A DNA stretch of 35,082 nucleotides, taken from the NCBI RefSeq assembly GCF_014845115.1, contig NZ_NKUI01000008.1, positions 1 through 35,082 of the forward strand. The letters run 5' to 3'. Below, piece by piece: positions 1-7,310 of this stretch (position 1 is the first letter of the stretch; each line of letters starts with the position of its first letter). Both the position numbers and the translations under genes were made by a program. Source of the stretch: Methylorubrum zatmanii. GTDB lineage: Bacteria > Pseudomonadota > Alphaproteobacteria > Rhizobiales > Beijerinckiaceae. The notes below the pieces were generated by a model. The model did no database searches and had not been told where the DNA came from. It was given only the letters and a program-made list of their open reading frames with translations.

Positions 1-374
1 CCAACTCAGGCCACTAGCACTACTTTGGCAGGTTGATGTCAGGGCGGGTGGCCGAGGACAGCATCACAATGCGGGCAGCGCCACGTCCGAGACCCGCTGA
101 TGTGGCCAAGGATGCACGAGCAGCCGATGCGGTGCCGTCGTGTGGTCGCATCGTAGACCGATCCCGATTGACGGGTTTGCATCAGCGTTGTAGTTTCACT
201 TCACACGAACGCTGGACCGGAGCGCGATTCGCGAATGGCGGCTGTTCTGGTAGAATCCGGCTCCGTACCTAGAGCAGCCGGATGCTCGTGGGGCCGCCTC
301 ATGCATCAGGCGGCCGTTCGCCGACCATCACTCATGTCGGATCTTCGCGCGTCCCATGGCCGCGAGCCGCTGCG
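1..374. other. Non-coding stretch with first leader block of module 1
   Basis: No convincing gene is seen here; short open frames on both strands lack a ribosome site and recognisable content. Positions 215-240 match positions 11982-12007 upstream of the second module at 22 of 26 bases, both containing GCGAATGGCG. As both lie at a similar distance before homologous genes, this is probably promoter or operator DNA of the module. No clear -35/-10 pair could be assigned. Confidence 0.4.
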
Positions 375-433
375 ACGCGACGCAACCCCGATCGTCACTT
401 GAGATCGACCGCCGCTTCAGCGGCGGAGGGGAG
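375..433 (+). promoter_or_regulatory. Conserved leader with hairpin and ribosome site of module 1
   Basis: The leader starts with ACGCGACGCAACCC (375-388), found identically at 12125-12138 before the second module. A perfect hairpin follows: CCGCCGC (409-415), loop TTCA, GCGGCGG (420-426). It ends at the Shine-Dalgarno GGGGAG (428-433), eight bases before the ATG at 442. The second module has a comparable hairpin at the same place with a different loop, so the structure rather than the exact sequence seems kept. A role in translational control is inferred. Confidence 0.5.
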
Positions 434-441
434 TGCGTGTC

Positions 442-891
442 ATGGATCAGCCGCCCGCCGTCGAGGAAGGGCCGAAGCGTCGTCCGCCGGCTTCCGACGA
501 AGAATGGCGCCGACTCCGTCTGCGGAGGAAATGCAAGACGCTGGCCCGCAGCTTGGAGGCCGTCCACGCAAGCCGCCCCGACGTCCAGCATTTCGGCTTC
601 CGCGGCTTGTCGAACCTGCCCGCATACTCCGAACACGAGCACGAGGGGCTTGTGCACGCCATGATGCACGGGAGAGGCCGTAGCCTGACCATCCTGACGG
701 CGACGTCCCGGGTCTTCAAGAAGCCGGATCTCGGGCAACGCCTCTTCGATATCAAGAGAGCCGCCAAGGAGCGCGAGCAGCGCGTGATCCCGGCAACCCT
801 CCGCGGCCTGGTGAACGAGCTCCGCCGCCTCTGCGAAGGCCGCTCGCCGGCGCTGCCTGTCTCCGTAGGTTCGAGGCCGCTCCGTCGCTGA
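442..891 (+). CDS. Module protein A, copy 1 (unknown, basic, 149 aa)
   Basis: I do not recognise a named family. The protein is rich in Arg and Lys. A predicted alpha/beta core reads strand (SLTILTATSRVF), KKPDLGQRLF helix, then a second strand after EREQRV. Motifs shared with the second-module homologue at 12189 include GLVHA, ATSR and KKPDL. The ATG at 442 is preferred over the GTG at 433 because GGGGAG lies eight bases before it, the same arrangement as in the homologue. It is the first gene of the module, 207 bases before gene B. No signal peptide or membrane segment is seen. The basic charge could mean nucleic-acid binding, but that is a guess. Confidence 0.7.
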   Translation: MDQPPAVEEGPKRRPPASDEEWRRLRLRRKCKTLARSLEAVHASRPDVQHFGFRGLSNLPAYSEHEHEGLVHAMMHGRGRSLTILTATSRVFKKPDLGQRLFDIKRAAKEREQRVIPATLRGLVNELRRLCEGRSPALPVSVGSRPLRR

Positions 892-1098
892 CTTCGAACC
901 GTTCTCGAAAACGTCGAGGACGCACTCCGACGCGGATCGTGCGGGCGGTCGGAGTTCGGCACGGCTCCTGGCGGAAGACGCTCGTGCTTCGGACCTAGCG
1001 CGGCTGGCTTCCGGCAGACCGGTGGCCGCCCGGATTCCGCAGAGCGCCGGCAGTCCGTCGCTGCCGTCCTCGCACCCCGTCGTCGAAGGAGAAGGGAC

Positions 1099-1926
1099 AT
1101 GACGGACGTCGTCGAACTCAAGCGCAGCCGGGCTGCGTCCTCATCTACAATATCCATGCCGGGGAGCGTCGCGCGGATCGTGCAGGATCTGGTCGGCGGT
1201 CGGAGGGAATCCGATGGCGATGCATCGCCGGCGACGCCTTTGCAGATCAGGCTCGACGAACTCGTGGGGCTCGGCGACCGGACGGTGGCTCGGTTGGCGG
1301 CTCTCGCCGGTCGCCGCACGCTCACACCAGAGTCGGCCGCGCGGCTCGCGCTGCGCCATGCCCGCGAAATCAATGGCGCAACTCCGCGCCGACAACTCGC
1401 CTCGGGCGGCGAAGTGGGGCACCAAGCTTTCGAGTTCACGCTCGCCGGCGACCCGTTCGGACTTTTCGCGTTCCGTCTGCAAGGCGCGAGGACCTGGATC
1501 GGATTCGCCCAAGTGGCGTGCATCGACCTACTCCTCGAGGTATGTCCCGCACATCGGGGGCCAGTCTGTCTGCTGCTCGGCCACGCCGCCGAGCGCCGGA
1601 CCGTCGTCAGCTTCGTGAAGGCCCGGGATTGGCACTGCCGGCTGTCCGGCATGGTCCTCGATCACCGTCGGCGGGCGTGCCAGCACATTCTGGTGCTCGG
1701 CGGTCTACCGCCTCGCGGCTCCATCCGTTCTTCGATCCTCTCCGACCTAGAGCAAGCGGTCAGGCGAGGCGGCAACAGCGCCCTGCTGGCGGCGCCCGGA
1801 AGGCGTGCGCGCACCGTCAGGGACGAACGCGCAGTAATGCTCGCGCGTGACCTGCTGAAGATGATTGAATTGACCTTCCCCGGCCTGGTCGAGGTCGATA
1901 GAACTTCCGGAGCAATGCAATCATGA
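1099..1926 (+). CDS. Module protein B, copy 1 (unknown, 275 aa)
   Basis: No family was recognised. The N-terminal part (about residues 45-95) looks helical and contains PLQIRLDELVGL and SAARLALRHAREI, matched closely by the second-module homologue (PLTIRLEDLTGI, AARLAIRHAQEL). The C-terminal two thirds is predicted alpha/beta, with hydrophobic strands such as PVCLLLG and HILVLGG, and ends with a helix LLKMIELTFPGLV that is nearly the same in the homologue (LQLIELAFPGLV). A strong Shine-Dalgarno AAGGAGAAGG precedes the ATG. Its TGA overlaps the next ATG (ATGA at 1923-1926), so translation is probably coupled to the protease gene. The pairing kept in both modules suggests B works with the protease, perhaps as adaptor or substrate selector (inference). 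Confidence 0.75.
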   Translation: MTDVVELKRSRAASSSTISMPGSVARIVQDLVGGRRESDGDASPATPLQIRLDELVGLGDRTVARLAALAGRRTLTPESAARLALRHAREINGATPRRQLASGGEVGHQAFEFTLAGDPFGLFAFRLQGARTWIGFAQVACIDLLLEVCPAHRGPVCLLLGHAAERRTVVSFVKARDWHCRLSGMVLDHRRRACQHILVLGGLPPRGSIRSSILSDLEQAVRRGGNSALLAAPGRRARTVRDERAVMLARDLLKMIELTFPGLVEVDRTSGAMQS

Positions 1927-2531
1927 ATTGCAACGATATCGGTCGCCCACCGCGCCGACGCGCCCGCGCGCGAAAGCCATCCGCTCATCCCGAAAACTCC
2001 CGCGACACGCTCTGCCGCAGGCTGCTGCACCGGCTCGCCTTCGGCGCACGGGCCCACATCAAGCCAGGGAAGCCCTTCCACATTCGCAGGAGTCCGGGCG
2101 CGGAGGCCGCCGGAGGCGGAATGCGCGATCCGGACATGGTCGGCGCGGCCGTCCTCATCGGCAGCGGGCTCGCCGCCGCTCCGGGCCTGCTCGAGCGCAT
2201 CGATGGCGCAGAGCCCATCGTGATCGTCGAGGTGGCGCAGACGGCGTGGATCGATCCGGTGGCGGCGGCCCTCAAGGTCTGTTTCGGCAGCGGATCGGCC
2301 TCGGAGGAGGACAGCGGCGAGGATGACCGCATGGCGCCTATGGCGCGCTCCGGAGCGGTCGTCGTCGCAGCACAGGAAGCGCGCGGCAGGTACGGCGACC
2401 ACCGCAAAGCACCGACGGCGGCCGCCTTCCGGAAGTACCGGCCGCTGTTCGGCGTCGTCTCCTCGTCCTGCAGGCAACTCCCGGAAGATCTCCTACGCGC
2501 GCGAAGAGAGACTGATGCTCGGGATTTTTGA
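1923..2531 (+). CDS. FtsH-like protease, copy 1: N-terminal part, split by frameshift
   Basis: This 202-aa frame corresponds to about residues 1-195 of the intact module-2 protease. It shares DMVGAAVLIG, LLERI, PIVIVEV and WIDP with VVGATVLLG, LLERI, PVIVVTV and WIDP there, then SGAVVVAA and LPEDLLRA. The function of this domain is unknown; no membrane segment is seen, unlike the N-terminus of true FtsH. The frame leaves the homology at LLRAR, inside the repeat CGCGCGCG (2496-2503), and stops at 2529. One more CG unit would restore one continuous protein. It is therefore either a recently broken gene or one now made as two polypeptides. It begins at the ATGA overlap with gene B. Confidence 0.65.
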   Translation: MNCNDIGRPPRRRARARKPSAHPENSRDTLCRRLLHRLAFGARAHIKPGKPFHIRRSPGAEAAGGGMRDPDMVGAAVLIGSGLAAAPGLLERIDGAEPIVIVEVAQTAWIDPVAAALKVCFGSGSASEEDSGEDDRMAPMARSGAVVVAAQEARGRYGDHRKAPTAAAFRKYRPLFGVVSSSCRQLPEDLLRARRETDARDF

Positions 2532-4050
2532 CTCCAGGGGTATCGCGCTCGTCGTCGAGCATGTCGCCGGGGCGCGGCCCGGGACGGATCTGTCCGACGA
2601 GATCGCACGGGCTGTCGAACCAGCCGACCTTCGGATCGCCCTCCACCGCCTACGTGGAGCGGATGCGTCGATCGAGCGGCTGTCGGCGCTGGTGGCGTCG
2701 CGCGGTCGCTCGCGAGCCGCAGACCACTATCCGCGCCTGGAGGATATGGCGGGTTACGGACCGGCCCTCGAGTGGGGCCTCGCCGTGGCAGCGGATCTCG
2801 CCGCATACGCGAGGGGGGACCTGCCCTGGTCAGCCTGCGAGCGCGGCGCTCTCCTGGCCGCTGCGCCAGGCTCGGGCAAGACTCTTTTCGCAGGATTGCT
2901 TGCACGTCGGGCCGGCGTGCCACTGGTCGCCGGCTCGCTCGCCCAATGGCAATCCGCGGGCGAAGGGCACCTGGGGACGACGCTGAAGTCCATGCGCGTC
3001 TTCTTCGAAGACGCTGGAAAGGCTGCCCCGTGCGTCGCTCTGATCGACGAGCTCGACGCGTTCGGAGACCGTCGGACGTTCGCGTACCAGCACCGCGACT
3101 ACTCCAGCCAGGTGGTCAACGGACTGCTCGAATGCCTCGACGGCAGCTGCACACGGCCCAGCGTTCTCCTGATCGGCGCTTCGAATCTGCCGGACAGGAT
3201 CGATCCTGCAATCCTGAGGTCCGGCAGGTTCGATCGCCGGATCGACATCCCCCTGCCCTCGTCGTTAGATCTCGCCGCCATCCTACGCCACCATCTCGGG
3301 TCGGACCTCGCGACGGAAGACCTCGGACACGCCGCACGGCTCGCGATGGGCGGCACGGGGGCGGACTGCGCCGCATGGGTCCGTCGCGCGCGCGGCCGCG
3401 CCCGACGCGCGGGCCGGGACATCGCGATCGGGGATCTGCTCCTGAAGATTGGACAGCCGGCAGGAGAGCGGTCGGACGCGGCCGATCGCAGGATCGCGCT
3501 CCACGAGGCCGGGCATGCCGTCGTCGCCCACTGCCTCTCCCACGAGATCCACGAACTTTCGATACCGGGACCGGCCGCACGCATGACCGCCTACGCAAAC
3601 ATCGACCTGCTCGACGCCGGAGGAACGCGCGTCGAGTTCGAGGACATGCTGACGATGCTGTTCGGCGGCAGAGCGGCGGAGACGATCGTTCTCGGACAGC
3701 CGTCGGCCGGCGCCGCAGGGGATCTCGCCGTCGCCACCAAGCTTGCGACGAGGATGCATGTCTGCTGGGGATTGGGATCGGGACTGGCCAGCACCGAGAC
3801 ACCGGCCGGAGCGAGTTGGCCGAAGATCCCCTCCCCGATCGAAGCGGAACTGCGTGCAGGCTACGACCGGGCTTGCGCTTTCCTGATGCGTCATCGCGGG
3901 CGACTCGAGCAGCTGGCGGATGCCCTCCTCGTCCGGCGGCATCTCGGGATGAACGAAATCGCCTCCATCCTCGCAGATGCCGGCGACCTCGCCTCCGACC
4001 GTGTGGACCGCAAGCGAGCCGACCGGAACTCGCCAAGGCGGGGGCAGTGA
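2515..4050 (+). CDS. FtsH-like AAA+ zinc metalloprotease, copy 1: ATPase and peptidase part
   Basis: This would be an ATP-dependent protease that unfolds and degrades proteins, judged from the FtsH/M41 layout. From the ATG at 2515 (511 aa), a Walker A variant AAPGSGKT is at 116-123 (first Gly replaced by Ala), Walker B ALIDEL at 175-180, and the second region of homology DPAILRSGRFDRR at 230-242. The zinc motif HEAGH is at 330-334 and the third-ligand Asp at 403 in GDLAVAT. No transmembrane segment is present, so it should be cytosolic, unlike FtsH. The homologue in module 2 is fused to the preceding N-terminal domain; here a CG-repeat frameshift separates them. GAAGAGAGA just upstream of 2515 could serve as an internal ribosome site, so restart is possible. 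Start position is uncertain. Confidence 0.8.
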   Translation: MLGIFDSRGIALVVEHVAGARPGTDLSDEIARAVEPADLRIALHRLRGADASIERLSALVASRGRSRAADHYPRLEDMAGYGPALEWGLAVAADLAAYARGDLPWSACERGALLAAAPGSGKTLFAGLLARRAGVPLVAGSLAQWQSAGEGHLGTTLKSMRVFFEDAGKAAPCVALIDELDAFGDRRTFAYQHRDYSSQVVNGLLECLDGSCTRPSVLLIGASNLPDRIDPAILRSGRFDRRIDIPLPSSLDLAAILRHHLGSDLATEDLGHAARLAMGGTGADCAAWVRRARGRARRAGRDIAIGDLLLKIGQPAGERSDAADRRIALHEAGHAVVAHCLSHEIHELSIPGPAARMTAYANIDLLDAGGTRVEFEDMLTMLFGGRAAETIVLGQPSAGAAGDLAVATKLATRMHVCWGLGSGLASTETPAGASWPKIPSPIEAELRAGYDRACAFLMRHRGRLEQLADALLVRRHLGMNEIASILADAGDLASDRVDRKRADRNSPRRGQ

Positions 4051-4055
4051 CGGCG

Positions 4056-4328
4056 ATGTCGCGTCCGGACCTGCGATCGGTGCCGCAGGCGGACGGTTCG
4101 ACCGCGGTGTTCGCGATGCCGAGTGCGGACGCCCCAATCGGACGAAGCGCTTTCCGGTACCGCGAGAGCGCGGGTCCGTTCGCCCGGACCTACCGCCCGA
4201 AGCGAACGAAACCCGGGTCTGCGACGAAGATCCGAACAGGCTGGCTCGGGAAGCCGCGACCGGCAGACGCGCTCCCAGCAGGTGGATCGCCGACGATACT
4301 GCCCGGGGACCTCCAGCCAGGTCCGTAG
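4056..4328 (+). CDS. Possible small protein after module 1 (hypothetical)
   Basis: This 90-aa frame starts five bases after the protease stop. A GTG at 4047 overlapping the stop (GTGA) is an alternative start, with AAGGCGGGGG upstream. The product is basic and Pro/Arg rich with no recognised domain and no counterpart after the second module. It could be a chance frame in GC-rich DNA. Confidence 0.25.
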   Translation: MSRPDLRSVPQADGSTAVFAMPSADAPIGRSAFRYRESAGPFARTYRPKRTKPGSATKIRTGWLGKPRPADALPAGGSPTILPGDLQPGP

Positions 4329-4846
4329 TGGCCATCGGGAGACCATTCCATGACGCGAATGCAGCGATCCCCGACGTCCGCGGAAGGCAAGGTGCACCTC
4401 GGTGCGTCGCCGACGTCGGAGCCCGTCATCGCCTTCGTTCGCGCGCTCGCCCGGTGGGCGGTCCGAAACGATCTACGCGAACGGGCGAAAAGGGCCTCGG
4501 CTTCAAATCGTCGAGCTGGCGGACCTGCCATGATTCGAACCTTGAACCTGGATGAAAGTGATTACAGGTTCAAGGAGTGAAAAGGAATCAACTCTTCCGC
4601 CGAAATCGACAGATTTATCAAAATCAAGCCTTCCAATAAAAAATTTAATACTTGAAGCGCTGTCGCTATCATGCGATCGGATCGTCTCTCAACATGAGGC
4701 TGATGGTCAGAACATCCACAGCGTGAATGTCGCTCACTCGAAGTGCCGCGTAGATGTCCCGGTCCGAGTTAGAATCAAGTTTTTTTCTATGATTCCGCTC
4801 AGACACCGTGCGCTTTCGCTCGCCGGCCGTCGGAAAGCTTCGCTCC
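4329..4846. other. Intergenic stretch with a composition change
   Basis: No convincing gene. High-GC sequence up to about 4575 gives way to clearly more AT-rich DNA from about 4576 to 4800, just before the first recombinase. The AT-rich part is a plausible promoter region for that gene. An open frame at 4350-4580 looks spurious: its tail is the reverse complement of tRNA-like sequence. Confidence 0.4.
4517..4575 (-). repeat. tRNA-3'-end-like sequence with an 11-bp inverted repeat
   Basis: On the minus strand 4517-4544 reads like the end of a tRNA: a GGTTCGAATC T-loop core, a 3' acceptor strand and a terminal CCA (TGG at 4517-4519 on plus). The T stem has two mismatches and no anticodon arm follows, so it is not a working tRNA. 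Overlapping it, CCTTGAACCTG (4540-4550) and CAGGTTCAAGG (4565-4575) form a perfect inverted repeat around 14 bases. This marks the shift to AT-rich DNA before the recombinase gene and could be an integration scar or attachment site. Confidence 0.35.
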
Positions 4847-6883
4847 ATGCCCGAAGACATACTCCCTCGAGAGGGATCTCCTCTCCAATTGTTGATCCGC
4901 AATCGGATCGATCGCCGTACCGATCTGCCGGGGCCGACTCAGCAGACTCCGTCGGTCATAGCGTACTATCTACGTAGATCTTCCGCGGATCCCCTCTATT
5001 TCAGCATCGCGGCGCAACTGGCGCACTGCAACGCCCACTCCCACTCGCTCGGAGGAGAGTTCGACCAGCAGCGTCTGCTTTTCGTGGACCGCCACCGGTC
5101 CGGTGCCACGACGATCGGCCGCGAGGGTATCGCGGCGATGCTCGAAGCCGCCCGCCAAGGCCGGTTCCGGATCCTCGTCGTACGCAGCATCTGCCGGCTT
5201 ACGCGCAACGCGACGGATGCCGCGCGTCTGCACGAGCAACTGACCGGCTTGGGCGTGTCAATCCACGTGGCCGGCAGAGGACAAGTCCAGCAGTACGAGA
5301 TCATGCTCCTCGCCCTGTCGGCTCAGCGCGAGCGCCTGCGCATGATGGCTTCGCTGATGGATGGCAAGCGAAGGGCTGCGGTCAGCGGAGAGTTCTTCGG
5401 ATCCTGGCCGACCTACGGCTATGACCGCATCGACGGCCCCGACTGGCGGAAGAACGTGAACCAGGCGGCGATCCTCGAGCGCTGCTTCAGGGAGGTGGAT
5501 GCCGGACTCAACCTGCAGGATCTCGCGAAGCTTCTGAACGGCGAATGCATCCCGGCCCGGAATGGCGGAATCTGGAGACCGCGCCACTTCTTCGCGCGCG
5601 GCCGGGGTTTGCTCGACAGACCGATCCTGAAAGGAGTGTTCGTCTGGAGTCTCTGGGGTGAGAAGCCGATCACCATTTCGAGACCTGATCTTGCAGTCAT
5701 ATCCGCGGATCTCTTCGACCGCGTCAACGAGCGCTACGGCGTGCCGACGCGGACACAGGAACCCAGGACCAGGGCTCCGTTTCTTCTCGGCCTAGTGCGC
5801 TGTGCATGCGGCGACAGGATGCATCTCGCCGAAGACGGGAACGCGATGCACCTCCACTGCCGAACCGCTCAGATTGGCGGAGGATGCGATAGGACGAAGG
5901 GCTTCTCCACCAGCATCGTGGCTCGGCAGGTGCTCCATCTGTTCCGACACGAGATACTCGACCCCGACAGCGGACCCGAGCTGGAAGAGGGCCGCCGGAT
6001 CGAATGGCAGGGGTTGAACGCCACGGTGCAGGCCGAACGCGACCGCGTCTCGGCCCGTATCGAGCAGATCGCGCACGAACTCGACGCCCTGTCGCAGGAC
6101 GAGGAGGAGATCGATCCCTACGCCGCCGCGGCGTGCTGCGAACTCGAACTCGAGCATCACAAGCTTTCGGAGAGACTGACGCAGCTTGTCGTGCCTCCGT
6201 TCGGCGCCTTGGATTGGGAGCGGGTCGACGTCGATCGGGCCCGGATCCTCCGCGTTATGGAGCGCCTGCCCTCGATGTCCCGATCAGGCGAAGACCTTCG
6301 CGTGATCGAACTCGTGCGCAGCATTGTCAGCGAGATCGAACTCGACATCCGCGAGGACGGCTACCAGCTCAGGGTGTGGTTCGGCGCGCCCGGTGCTCCG
6401 AAGGGCTTCGATGCGGTCGATCGGCTGGCTGGTCGCTGGTGGATGCGCTGGTTCCCGATGCCGCCCAAGGGACCTTTGCGGTATCCCGAGGTTGTGCTCG
6501 GGCACCAGAGACGGGCTGAGGCCGGCATGTTCCGCCTCGACGACGGCGACTGGGCGGCGGTCGAGCCAGTCATCCGCAACGCACCGAGACTCGGCCCCCG
6601 CGACCGGACGATGGCCGAAGCCATCCTCTTCATCGGGATGACGGGCCTTCCGGCGAAATACTTCCCGGAGCGCTACGAGCCGTGTGCGCCGCTTCTGAAG
6701 CATGCGCGCCCCGGAGCGGTGTGGCGCGGCATGTACGAGGTCCTGCACCAGCGGTGTTCGCCGGTCGTGGCGGAGGCCGGGCCCGCCGCCCGCATCCTCC
6801 ACGAGGATCTGAATTCTCGGGCCCACGCCCATCCGGTGCCTCCTCTCGAGGATCCGAGCCCCTGGTGCAATCCGAAGGCCTGA
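4847..6883 (+). CDS. Large serine recombinase 1 with C-terminal transposase-like domain
   Basis: A site-specific DNA recombinase of the large serine integrase type. The resolvase domain spans about residues 38-180: the catalytic Ser lies in YYLRRSS (about residue 45) and the RLTR motif stands for the usual active-site arginines. A recombinase domain follows (LAKLLNGECIPARNGGIW). Then comes a zinc ribbon with CAC at about 319 and two later Cys, and a coiled coil rich in Glu and Leu. The last 110 residues are unusual: DWAAVEPVI, ILFIGMTGLP and ERYEP match the pattern of the DUF4096 domain of IS5-type transposases. ATG 4847 has GGAAAG upstream; GTG 4808 is an alternative. It is followed 427 bases later by a second recombinase of similar plan. 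A recombination directionality factor was not found. Confidence 0.85.
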   Translation: MPEDILPREGSPLQLLIRNRIDRRTDLPGPTQQTPSVIAYYLRRSSADPLYFSIAAQLAHCNAHSHSLGGEFDQQRLLFVDRHRSGATTIGREGIAAMLEAARQGRFRILVVRSICRLTRNATDAARLHEQLTGLGVSIHVAGRGQVQQYEIMLLALSAQRERLRMMASLMDGKRRAAVSGEFFGSWPTYGYDRIDGPDWRKNVNQAAILERCFREVDAGLNLQDLAKLLNGECIPARNGGIWRPRHFFARGRGLLDRPILKGVFVWSLWGEKPITISRPDLAVISADLFDRVNERYGVPTRTQEPRTRAPFLLGLVRCACGDRMHLAEDGNAMHLHCRTAQIGGGCDRTKGFSTSIVARQVLHLFRHEILDPDSGPELEEGRRIEWQGLNATVQAERDRVSARIEQIAHELDALSQDEEEIDPYAAAACCELELEHHKLSERLTQLVVPPFGALDWERVDVDRARILRVMERLPSMSRSGEDLRVIELVRSIVSEIELDIREDGYQLRVWFGAPGAPKGFDAVDRLAGRWWMRWFPMPPKGPLRYPEVVLGHQRRAEAGMFRLDDGDWAAVEPVIRNAPRLGPRDRTMAEAILFIGMTGLPAKYFPERYEPCAPLLKHARPGAVWRGMYEVLHQRCSPVVAEAGPAARILHEDLNSRAHAHPVPPLEDPSPWCNPKA

Positions 6884-7310
6884 GAGCGACCGCACCCCGT
6901 CAGCTCGACGCAGCCGAAGACGTCTCCGGCTGGCGCTCCGGAACACGATGGAGACCTTCATGAAACGCCCGTCGTGCGCGCCCGCGTCCGCGCGCTTGAT
7001 CCGGACTCGGAGCCGCTTCGTGCACCGTCCGCGTCGACGCCCGCGGCAGTCCGTCCCGGCCATGTCCAGCGTGAGGTACGAGCGTTTCTCCGACAAGTGT
7101 CCGAAGGGGCGCGAACTCGGGCGCCCAGCGGCCCGCTGCCGCGACCTCGTCACCGATCGGTCGGCGCACGCGCCCTGCACCTGACGAAGCTTCGGGACGG
7201 CCGGCCTGCAGCAGGACGATCCCTACCCATGCATGCGCAACCCGCTCTGAAGGCCGCGCTCGCGATTCCTGCGGATCCGGTCGCTTATATCGGCACGAAG
7301 GCATGATCAC
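6884..7310. other. Gap between the two recombinase genes
   Basis: Several open frames exist on both strands (for example plus 6948-7184), rich in Arg and without recognised motifs. None has a convincing ribosome site. Nothing firm is seen. The 427 bases may hold regulatory or recombination-site DNA. Confidence 0.3.

Noticed and set aside
447..1652. Minus-strand open frame of 401 codons opposite module 1
   Set aside because: Rich in Arg, Ser and Pro with no recognisable motif, opposite two homologue-supported genes. A shadow.
4350..4580. 76-codon open frame ending in AMIRTLNLDESDYRFKE
   Set aside because: This type of ending is a known artefact of translating the reverse complement of tRNA-like DNA.
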